In this document: piece by piece, positions 1 to 5,354 of the stretch
How positions within the stretch are numbered: the stretch's first letter is position 1
How the letters are laid out: the number at the start of each line of letters is the position of its first letter
DNA from: JBBRLG01 sp038231495
Lineage (GTDB): Bacteria > Planctomycetota > Planctomycetia > Gemmatales > Gemmataceae
Assembly (NCBI GenBank): GCA_038231495.1
Contig: JBBRLG010000381.1
Location: 1-7,486 of the forward strand
Length of the DNA stretch: 7,486 bases
Reading direction: 5' to 3'
Position numbers and translations under genes: made by a program
The notes under the pieces: model-generated
Seen by the model: the letters and a program-made list of their open reading frames with translations, nothing else
The model's database searches: none
What the model was told of the DNA's origin: nothing

Positions 1-111
1 GACATGGAGGAGTTGCATCTGGAGTTCCATTTGGCGATCGGGCGCTTACGGCAGAAGCCCTACCTGATTCAATCGTTCTTTGCCGCCGCCGGGTTACCCA
101 TACCCGGATAA
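1..111 (+). CDS. C-terminal end of an unidentified protein, possibly an IS630-type transposase (5' end outside window)
   Basis: The frame is open from base 1 to a TAA at 109-111 and encodes 36 residues. They form a charged amphipathic helix followed by IGRLRQKPYLIQSFFAAAGL. A closing helix of the pattern LR-KP-LI-SFF--AGL is what I remember from the extreme C-termini of IS630/Tc1-type transposases. No DDE catalytic residue lies in the window, so the family is an inference. Its position supports a mobile element: within a few tens of bases downstream, in another frame, a TadE-like gene resumes without its N-terminal half. It could instead be the end of an unrelated host gene. Confidence 0.45.
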   Translation, partial: DMEELHLEFHLAIGRLRQKPYLIQSFFAAAGLPIPG

Positions 112-119
112 GAGTTTCC

Positions 120-332
120 TTCTTTGCGCAGCTGTCTGTAACCAGTCAGGGCGTCAGCGGGGACGCGGTCATCGTCCAGGTCAACGACGGGTCCGCGGAC
201 GCCTCCACCGCGATCAGCGGGGATGAGATTACGGTCAAGGTCAGCGTCCCCGTGAGCCAGATCAGCTGGGTACCCGGCAGCACTTACCTCTTCGGCAACT
301 TGACTAGCCAGTACACCCTGCGGCGCGAGTGA
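120..332 (+). pseudogene. TadE-like pseudopilin, 3' remnant lacking its N-terminal half
   Basis: The frame ending at TGA 330-332 encodes VTSQGVSGDAVIVQV, then an ISGDEITVKVSVPVSQISWV segment, and finishes TLRRE. This matches the C-terminal beta-rich half of planctomycete TadE-like proteins, where a GD-xx-V-V-V-VP strand and a final LRRE or LR-G are typical. The intact neighbour at 384-833 has the equivalent NDQIAVKVSVLVSKVYW and ends MLRQG. The part that should precede it, an RRG-xx-VEFA-type motif with the single membrane helix, is absent. Upstream in this frame there is only basic, non-TadE sequence with no plausible ATG or ribosome binding site. A complete copy would be about 140-150 residues; roughly 63-70 remain. 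I infer that an insertion or deletion replaced the 5' half. The exact junction between about 112 and 140 is uncertain. Confidence 0.6.
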
Positions 333-383
333 GGCTCCGCCGGGTCGTTCCACTCACAACAAAACAAAGGCCCTGAACAATCC

Positions 384-833
384 ATGTATCTAACCACCCC
401 CCGCTCACTGAAGGCCACCGGCTTTGTCTGCCGACCCGGTCGCCGCGCCGTCGCAGCGGTCGAGTTGGCTGTGGTCATGCCATTCATTACCGTCCTAATG
501 CTCGGCATGGTGGAAATCGGCCACGGCCTGATGGTCAAGGAGACTCTCAGTGACGCCGCCCAGAAGGCTTGCCGGACGGCAGCCCAACCCGGCAAAACCA
601 CCGCCCAGGTGCAAGCCGAGGTGGACAATATCATGCAGGACAATAGCATTACCGGCTATACGACCGTGATCCTCCTCAACGGCAGCCCTGCCGAGATTCA
701 GAACGCCAAACACAACGACCAGATTGCGGTGAAGGTTTCCGTACTCGTTTCCAAGGTCTATTGGACGACGGCCTTCTTTTTACCGGTTCAGAATATTGAG
801 TCCGAAGTTGTTGTCATGCTGCGCCAGGGTTGA
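384..833 (+). CDS. TadE-like pseudopilin (TadE/G family minor pilin)
   Basis: This 149-residue protein has the TadE layout: a basic leader ending in RPGRR, then AVAAVELAVVMPF, which starts a single hydrophobic helix (about residues 22-46). Next come a helical stalk (about 50-85) and a C-terminal beta-rich domain ending MLRQG. The glutamate at residue 27 occupies the place of the conserved Glu after the prepilin processing site. In Tad/Flp systems such proteins are processed by a TadV-type peptidase and help assemble or anchor the pilus. ATG at 384 is chosen because the basic leader and processing motif follow directly. Only a weak AAAGG (366-370) precedes it, at long spacing. It lies 51 bp after the truncated TadE copy and 44 bp before the TadG-like gene, so the genes are probably co-transcribed. 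The family call is firm; the exact role and substrate are unknown. Confidence 0.85.
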   Translation: MYLTTPRSLKATGFVCRPGRRAVAAVELAVVMPFITVLMLGMVEIGHGLMVKETLSDAAQKACRTAAQPGKTTAQVQAEVDNIMQDNSITGYTTVILLNGSPAEIQNAKHNDQIAVKVSVLVSKVYWTTAFFLPVQNIESEVVVMLRQG

Positions 834-863
834 GTTATGGCCCGATGTAGCCTTCCGCCCGCT

Positions 864-870
864 GAAAGGA
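864..870 (+). promoter_or_regulatory. Ribosome binding site fixing the TTG start of the TadG-like gene
   Basis: GAAAGGA ends seven bases before the TTG at 878-880. No ATG or GTG in this frame lies upstream of the membrane helix at a similar distance. The next in-frame ATG (962) is inside that helix, so this site decides the unusual TTG start. Confidence 0.7.
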
Positions 871-877
871 ACTTACT

Positions 878-2086
878 TTGATCGGTTGCCAAACCTCACG
901 CCGCCAACGCCGCGGGGCGATTGCCCCCTTGACGGCCATCCTAACCATTCCGCTACTCGGCATGGTTGCTTTCGCCGTGGACCTCGGTTGGATTACCCAC
1001 ACCCAGAATGAGCTACAGAGCGCGGCAGACGCCGCCGCCCTTGCTGGAGCCGCCCAGCTGCCCGACAACTTTGTCGCTTATGCAACCGCTTCAGGGAACC
1101 CCGACGTCCAAGTGGCATTGTTGGCCGCTGCCAAGACCGACGCCAAAACCTACGCAAAGAAATACGCCGGTTACAACTCGGCCGCGGACGTGCCGTCGCT
1201 CACCCTGGCGGATGCCGACATCGAGTTCGGCTTTACGGACGCGTCGAACAACTACACGCCGCTGCCGACCTACACGGGCTACCCCAACACGATCAAGGTA
1301 ATCCTCCGCCGCGACGCCTCGGCGAACGGGCCGCTTGGACTGTTTTTCGGTAAGGCCCTGGGTGTAGACAACGTCAACCTGACGGCCACGGCCTCGGCGA
1401 GCATGTTTGCCGGCAACGTCGATAACTTCCAGACCACTCAGCCCACGATGGCGCGTATCCTGCCGATGACCTACGACATCAACAACTGGAATAGCTTCAT
1501 GAAATCGGGCCAGGCGCCGGACGGTACGACGATCGCCGACGCGAGCGGTGTCCCGGTGCTGCCCGTCTACCCGAGCGTAAAGTTTACGGGCAACTTCGGC
1601 GAGTTAAGCCTGGACCAGTCGAACGACGGTGCCAGCACGATCAGCGCCTGGATCGATTACGGCGTCTCGACTACCGACATCCAGCAAGACAAGAACGCAG
1701 GCCTGTTGCCCCTCTCGCAACACAACGCGAATAGCGCGCCCGACTGGAAGGGCAATCCCGGCTTGAAGACGAGTACCATCCACACGGCCGCCAACCACGT
1801 GGGGGAGACGTACCTGCTGCCGCTTTTCAAGCCGGTGAACAACGGCTCCAGTGACCCGAATGCGTACCAGGCCGGGATCGGTAATGGCAGCCACTATTAC
1901 TACACCATTGTGCAATTCGTCGCTATCAAGATCGTCAGTGCGGACGATAAATCAATCGTCGTGCAACCGCTTGCCGACATCGATGCCAACGCCATCCTAG
2001 CTAACGTGGGTGTGGCTGCCCCGCCGCCGACGGGGAGCCAGCAGAGTGTTCCCACGGTTTTTTCTGGGGCCAAGCTTACCCGCTAG
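878..2086 (+). CDS. TadG-like pilus assembly protein with N-terminal Tad helix
   Basis: The 402-residue product starts at TTG. Residues 9-13 (RQRRG) lead into IAPLTAILTIPLLGMVAFAV, the single N-terminal membrane helix of the Tad/TadG-like family. It is followed by DLGWITHTQNELQSAADAAALAGA (about residues 35-58), the family's characteristic helix with its AADAAALAGA ending. The remainder (about 60-400) is an extracytoplasmic region rich in Asn, Thr, Ser and Tyr, with beta-strand-like segments and no MIDAS (DxSxS) motif, so I do not see the von Willebrand A domain of longer TadG proteins. It ends in a proline-rich, low-complexity tail. It follows the TadE-like gene by 44 bp, matching the usual TadE-TadE-TadG order. 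The helical N-terminus gives the family; the large C-terminal region is unassigned. A role in pilus assembly or surface attachment is inferred from the family. Confidence 0.8.
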   Translation: MIGCQTSRRQRRGAIAPLTAILTIPLLGMVAFAVDLGWITHTQNELQSAADAAALAGAAQLPDNFVAYATASGNPDVQVALLAAAKTDAKTYAKKYAGYNSAADVPSLTLADADIEFGFTDASNNYTPLPTYTGYPNTIKVILRRDASANGPLGLFFGKALGVDNVNLTATASASMFAGNVDNFQTTQPTMARILPMTYDINNWNSFMKSGQAPDGTTIADASGVPVLPVYPSVKFTGNFGELSLDQSNDGASTISAWIDYGVSTTDIQQDKNAGLLPLSQHNANSAPDWKGNPGLKTSTIHTAANHVGETYLLPLFKPVNNGSSDPNAYQAGIGNGSHYYYTIVQFVAIKIVSADDKSIVVQPLADIDANAILANVGVAAPPPTGSQQSVPTVFSGAKLTR

Positions 2087-2195
2087 GGCCGCAAAAAGGG
2101 GACGGGCACGAATGGCATTTCCATAAGCCGCATCTCCTAGCCGCACAAGCGTTCCCGCAAGATTTCCCTTGGCTGGTTCAGGCGCGTTAGCAAGG

Positions 2196-2227
2196 TTGGC
2201 GAGGGCCGAGATTGGCGAGGGTCGATT
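2196..2227. repeat. Two-copy 16-bp tandem repeat
   Basis: TTGGCGAGGGCCGAGA (2196-2211) is followed directly by TTGGCGAGGGTCGATT (2212-2227). The units agree at 13 of 16 positions. It is non-coding as far as I can see. Confidence 0.6.
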
Positions 2228-2459
2228 ACGGGCTGTCGTGGATGCGTAAGAACTGATCGGCAACGGGGTTGCGTAAGCCGCGGCCAAAGGGTTTACGAAA
2301 GGGTTGGGGCACCCTCGCCCTATGTGATTGGCGTGGCGTACATCGGAAAGCAGCCATCGACAGAGCCGTACTCGGCACCCTTTGAGCGGCGGCGCAATAA
2401 AGTCCCTTGTCATCCGCCGCCAGGCAGCGGGATCCCTGTTTGGGGAGCGCGGCGCTTTT

Positions 2460-2479
2460 GCAAGCGGCCTCCCGCTTGC
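2460..2479. repeat. Perfect hairpin (8-bp stem, 4-base loop)
   Basis: GCAAGCGG (2460-2467) and CCGCTTGC (2472-2479) are exact reverse complements around CCTC. A TTTT lies just before it on the + strand, but there is no T-run after the stem in either direction of transcription. It is therefore not a standard intrinsic terminator for either convergent gene, though it could still stabilise or end transcripts. Confidence 0.65.
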
Positions 2480-2539
2480 GTCCCCTTTGAACGCACGGCC
2501 GCGGACAAACGACCGACCCCTGCCAAAGCGCAAAAGCGT

Positions 2540-2584
2540 GGCAAGGGTTCCTTTGGCAAGGGTCCCTTGGGCAAGGGTTCCTTG
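2540..2584. repeat. Three-copy 15-bp tandem repeat
   Basis: GGCAAGGGTTCCTTT (2540-2554), GGCAAGGGTCCCTTG (2555-2569) and GGCAAGGGTTCCTTG (2570-2584) follow each other without gaps and differ at two positions. A unit of 15 keeps reading frame, so every frame yields a repeating five-residue translation. It sits 45 bp beyond the stop of the DUF1501 gene. Confidence 0.85.
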
Positions 2585-2628
2585 GGAGAAGCCGAAGGTG
2601 CCGAACTTTCGTGCCGAGGCAATAATCG

Positions 2629-3993
2629 TCAAAACAACTCCTCCACCGGCGTGCCATCGACCCCGATGCCGAGCGTGGCAGCCTGCTCGCTGGTAATACC
2701 GACGGCACGGTGAATCGTCGCGGCGAGGTCGGCGGGCGTGACCGGGCGGTCGTGCGGATGGTTGCCCTTCGGGTCGCTGGAACCGATCACGCGGCCACCC
2801 TTCACGCCGCCACCAGCGAGCAGGGCACTGTAACAATGCTCGTGGTGTTCGCGCCCCGCCTTGTCATTGATTTTCGGCGTCCGCCCGAACTCACCGACCG
2901 CCACAACCAGGGTCCGCTCCAACAAGCCGCGTTCTTGCAAATCCTCAAGAAGGGCGGACAGCGTGCGGTCCAACCACGGGCCGTGGCGGTCCTGCATGAT
3001 CTGGAAATTGCGGTAATGGTGGTCCCAACCGCCGTCGCCGGAATCTTCCTCCGCCTCGACGTGATCGCTCCAGTTGACCTGCACGAACGGCACGCCATGC
3101 TCGATCAGTCGCCGGCCCAACAGACACGATTGGCCGAACCGTGTCTTGCCGTACCGTTGGACCACTTTTTCGGGTTCTTGCGAGAGGTCGAACATCTTGC
3201 GCATCGACGGCGTTAGCAGCATGTCGAACGCCTGGCTGCGATAGTCGTCCAGCGCGGGCCGTTGCGCATTCTGCCGTTCCAGGTCGTCGAACGCGAGCAA
3301 AAGCCGCTGGCGGTTGTCGAGCCGGTCGGGCGTCAGGTCGGGGGACAACTGCAACGCGGGGATTTTGGTGCCGTGGACGGGATCGTATTCGAGGCGAAAC
3401 GGGTCGTAAAGCCCGCCGAGGGTGCCGCCGCCTTCGCCGACGATGGCTTGCTTGCCCTGGTGCAGGCGGCCGCCGACCACCATGAACGGCGGCCATTTCG
3501 ACCCCTGGCCACGCACGCGCGCGACCACGCTGCCGGTCGTTGGCCGCGCCGCCCCGGCACCCGGCTTGCCGCCGAGCGCGACGCCGCCCGCCGAACTGCC
3601 CGTCAGGCCGATGGTGCCGGCCAGGCCGTGGTCGTTCGAGCCGGTGTGCATCGAGCGGATCAGCGCGAAGCGGTCCGCGACCCTGGCAATTTTGGGGAAC
3701 AGTTCGCAGACGCGCACGCCGACCTGTTTGGTTTGGATCGAGTTGAACGGCCCGCGGAATTCCATGGGAGCGTTGGGCTTGGGGTCCCAGGTGTCGAGGT
3801 GCGACGGCCCGCCCCAGAGCCACAAGAGGAGCACCGATTTCGCAGTACCCGACACGCTCGTTCCGGTGTCCGCGCGGAGCCGGAGCAGGTCACTCAGGGA
3901 AAGGCCCAGCACGGTACTGGCACCGACCTGCAACAGGGCACGGCGACTAACGCCCTGGCAAGTTCGCGTGCGGTGCTGGCCTATGAGGAGCAT
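2629..3993 (-). CDS. DUF1501 domain-containing protein, Tat-exported
   Basis: This 454-residue protein is full length for planctomycete DUF1501 proteins, which belong to the sulfatase/alkaline-phosphatase-like superfamily. The N-terminus has a twin-arginine signal (VSRRALLQVGA at about residues 15-25, then a hydrophobic stretch), so export in folded form is likely. Family landmarks follow in order: LWLWGGPSHLDTWDPKP (57-73), RSMHTGSNDH (113-122), GGWDHHYRNF (321-330), VGEFGRTPKIN (366-376) and GREHHEHCYSALLAGGGVKGG (380-400). The ending GVDGTPVEELF is also typical. The His/Asp-rich motifs suggest metal binding and hydrolase-like chemistry, but no substrate is established. The usual partner, a DUF1549/DUF1553 protein, is present but divergent at 5355. 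ATG 3993 is chosen because it gives a normal-length leader before the RR; no clear Shine-Dalgarno is visible. It begins 37 bp after the thioredoxin-like gene, so co-transcription is likely. Confidence 0.93.
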   Translation of the reverse strand: MLLIGQHRTRTCQGVSRRALLQVGASTVLGLSLSDLLRLRADTGTSVSGTAKSVLLLWLWGGPSHLDTWDPKPNAPMEFRGPFNSIQTKQVGVRVCELFPKIARVADRFALIRSMHTGSNDHGLAGTIGLTGSSAGGVALGGKPGAGAARPTTGSVVARVRGQGSKWPPFMVVGGRLHQGKQAIVGEGGGTLGGLYDPFRLEYDPVHGTKIPALQLSPDLTPDRLDNRQRLLLAFDDLERQNAQRPALDDYRSQAFDMLLTPSMRKMFDLSQEPEKVVQRYGKTRFGQSCLLGRRLIEHGVPFVQVNWSDHVEAEEDSGDGGWDHHYRNFQIMQDRHGPWLDRTLSALLEDLQERGLLERTLVVAVGEFGRTPKINDKAGREHHEHCYSALLAGGGVKGGRVIGSSDPKGNHPHDRPVTPADLAATIHRAVGITSEQAATLGIGVDGTPVEELF

Positions 3994-4030
3994 GAATAAG
4001 GGTTCTCTTAAACCTGGGACGACTGCGGCG

Positions 4031-4609
4031 CTACTTCTTTTCCGCCTCCAGCAAGGGCGGTATGGCTTTAAGTACGTCGGCGATGCGCTCGCCGGTCAAT
4101 TCGCCGCTGCGGAAGGCGAAATTCTGCGTAACCTTGTGTTTCGTGTACAGCAGCACCGTCACGTCCGCGTCACGGTTCAGGCGGTAGGTCGGCGGGCCGT
4201 TGATGTCCTCGAAGACCGCCATCGGCACGTTGCGGATGGCGTTCTTCTTCGCCCAATCAAGAACCAGCGGATCGAACGCCGTCTGATCGTCGTTCAGAAA
4301 CGTGACCCAGCCGCGGAGTTCTGCCTTCTTGTTATCGGCCAGAGCCTTGTCGATGCCGGCAACCAATTTGGCCAGCGGATCGTCGAGGTGGCGGGCGAAG
4401 ACGATAACGGCGGGGCGCTCGGCCGTGTCGCAGATGAAACAATGCGACTGGCCGCGTTCGGTGCCGACCGCGACGAGGGCGGCATAGGGTCCGGGTTTCT
4501 GACCGGGGTTCAGTCCGGAAACGCAGGGGTCGGCAGCGCGACCGGGGCCGGCGACGAGCCAAACGGCGGCGCAAGCCAGGCCGGTGATGACAACAGCGGT
4601 GCGGCGCAT
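4031..4609 (-). CDS. Secreted thioredoxin-fold protein with CFIC motif
   Basis: The 192-residue product has a clear signal peptide: MRR, a hydrophobic core to about residue 20, then a GPGRA-A cleavage site near residue 25. The mature part begins DPCVSGL. SHCFIC places a CxxC at residues 57-60, followed by a beta-strand (PAVIVFAR, 66-73) and a long helix. NVPMAVFE (117-124) supplies a proline in the position of the thioredoxin cis-Pro loop, and VTVLLY (about 150-155) gives a further strand. I infer a thioredoxin-like oxidoreductase or redox-sensing protein acting outside the cytoplasm. The motif lacks the WCGPC signature, so catalysis is not assured. GAGGA on the - strand (4619-4623) lies nine bases before ATG 4609 and supports the start. 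A TAGAAT hexamer on the - strand (4660-4665) could be a -10 box, but no -35 is seen. The DUF1501 gene follows after 37 bp. Confidence 0.7.
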   Translation of the reverse strand: MRRTAVVITGLACAAVWLVAGPGRAADPCVSGLNPGQKPGPYAALVAVGTERGQSHCFICDTAERPAVIVFARHLDDPLAKLVAGIDKALADNKKAELRGWVTFLNDDQTAFDPLVLDWAKKNAIRNVPMAVFEDINGPPTYRLNRDADVTVLLYTKHKVTQNFAFRSGELTGERIADVLKAIPPLLEAEKK

Positions 4610-4657
4610 GGTTCGTAGTCCTCGGGTTCGACGGGGGCCGGCGGGTGGGGTACGGAT

Positions 4658-4747
4658 CTATTCTAAGCGTGTTGGCACGGGTGAGGGAAGTGCATTCCCG
4701 CGATTCTGCGGTCGGTGCCGTTCGCAATAGGCTATTCTTTGCGGAAA
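4658..4747 (-). pseudogene. In-frame continuation of the small zinc-type protein beyond a TAG stop
   Basis: Immediately after the TAG at 4750-4748 the same frame stays open for 29 codons to another TAG at 4660-4658. It begins FPQRIAYCERHRP. YCERH supplies a Cys-x-x-His pair that would complete a four-ligand zinc site with the CHLC upstream. The residue at the stop would be Leu after a single base change (TTG to TAG), giving GRVPLFPQR. That fits the VPLFPRR-type sequence I recall from related planctomycete proteins. The last dozen or so residues (LPSPVPTRLE) look unstructured. Confidence 0.55.
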
Positions 4748-5044
4748 CTAAGGCACCCGTCCGAACAGCCGCCGCCATCCCCACTGTTCGACCACCGCCG
4801 CGTGGGCACAGAGATGACACCGTTGCGGCCTGCCATCGGAACGGCGCAAAACGACCTTCGCGTGGGACTCGCCAAAAGCTTCCTGGTCTTGATAACTGAC
4901 GCCCCGTTGTCGTAATTCGCTTTCGATCACGTCCAACGCGGCCGGCTCCATGCCGTCACGGTGGAGCGTGGCGCGTTCCAGCAAATCGGTGGTGGTGGCC
5001 ATCGCCACGTTCTTCCGCACCCGGTCCAGATCAAGCTCGAACAT
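4748..5044 (-). CDS. Small cytosolic protein with half of a CxxC/CxxH zinc site, apparently truncated
   Basis: The 98-residue product has no signal peptide. Residues 1-55 are helical and charged: MFELDLDRVRKNV, then TTTDLLERATLHRDGMEPAALD, then ESELRQRGV. This resembles small uncharacterised planctomycete proteins in which such a region precedes a short zinc-binding tail. RCHLCAHAAVVEQWGW (about 75-90) carries the first Cys pair (76 and 79). The second pair is not encoded before the stop but lies in the same frame just after it. ATG 5044 is preferred over the upstream GTG at 5068 because AAAGGA on the - strand (5052-5057) stands seven bases before it. It is the first gene of a - strand series leading to the thioredoxin-like and DUF1501 genes. 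Function is unknown. The truncated form may fail to bind zinc, and a sequencing error at the stop cannot be excluded. Confidence 0.65.
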   Translation of the reverse strand: MFELDLDRVRKNVAMATTTDLLERATLHRDGMEPAALDVIESELRQRGVSYQDQEAFGESHAKVVLRRSDGRPQRCHLCAHAAVVEQWGWRRLFGRVP

Positions 5045-5150
5045 GGAAGTTTCCTTTCGCTCCGACACCTGCGTTCATGTTGACGGGCCGGCACGAGTTT
5101 GGGAACCTTATCTTGCTTTTGAACGTCTCAGGGAGAGGTGCAGAGGGACG

Positions 5151-5206
5151 TTGGAGCGCGGGCGTCCCGCCCGCTTCGGTGGCCGGCACGCCCACGCTCC
5201 GACCAA
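5151..5206. repeat. REP-like palindromic intergenic element
   Basis: GCGGGCG (5158-5164) and CGCCCGC (5168-5174) form a perfect 7-bp hairpin around TCC. It is enclosed by GGAGC (5153-5157) and GCTCC (5196-5200), with GGCCGGCACG between. This is the pattern of the dispersed GGGCGTCCCGCCCGC elements common in planctomycete and related genomes. Its tell-tale + strand translation is AGVPPASVAGTPTLRPNG, often mis-annotated as protein. It lies in the divergent region upstream of the DUF1549/DUF1553 gene. Copy number in this genome cannot be judged here. Confidence 0.75.
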
Positions 5207-5236
5207 ACGGGCGACTCCACCGCCGCCGGATTCCGT

Positions 5237-5266
5237 TTGACAAGGTCTCCGAAAAGCACCTAAGAT
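5237..5266 (+). promoter_or_regulatory. Probable sigma70-type promoter for the DUF1549/DUF1553 gene
   Basis: A perfect TTGACA (5237-5242) is followed after 18 bases by TAAGAT (5261-5266), which matches TATAAT at four of six positions. Transcription would begin near 5273, giving a leader of about 80 bases before ATG 5355. The site lies outside coding sequence and just downstream of the REP-like element. Confidence 0.5.
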
Positions 5267-5340
5267 AGCGTGACTCACAACATTCCGCAGCCCTTGCCGC
5301 TTCGACTGCATTCGATTGAACCAGGACTGTCACGGTTTGG

Positions 5341-5348
5341 AAGGGGGG
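5341..5348 (+). promoter_or_regulatory. Ribosome binding site fixing the ATG start at 5355
   Basis: AAGGGGGG ends six bases before ATG 5355. The frame is also open from a TTG at 5316, but that codon has no comparable site and would add thirteen residues before the membrane helix. Confidence 0.65.
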
Positions 5349-5354
5349 TTTCCG

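Larger units (their letters stand above)
2087..2628. other. Intergenic region between convergent genes; repeats but no convincing gene
   Basis: Several frames stay open here because the DNA is GC-rich, but none has a credible ribosome binding site, a recognisable domain or consistent third-position bias. The overlapping translations are Arg/Pro-rich, as expected of non-coding GC-rich DNA. The region carries a two-copy 16-bp tandem repeat, a perfect 8-bp hairpin and a three-copy 15-bp tandem repeat, all listed separately. I see no T-tract terminator for either flanking gene. Confidence 0.6.

Noticed and set aside
1997..2836. Long - strand open frame with repeated GTLA-type five-residue units, resembling pentapeptide repeats
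   Set aside because: The repetition is only the translation of the 15-bp tandem repeat. The rest is Arg/Pro-rich, the frame overlaps the ends of both flanking genes, and it lacks the A(D/N)LXX pattern.
3262..4618. Long + strand open frames opposite the DUF1501 and thioredoxin-like genes
   Set aside because: They are antisense shadows created by strong third-position GC bias. The - strand frames contain the recognisable domains and signals.
5044..5068. GTG start at 5068 for the small zinc-type protein
   Set aside because: The Shine-Dalgarno AAAGGA lies inside this extension and is correctly spaced for the ATG at 5044.
5316..5354. TTG start at 5316 for the DUF1549/DUF1553 protein
   Set aside because: The AAGGGGGG site and ATG at 5355 give a conventional signal peptide. 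The upstream extension has no ribosome binding site.
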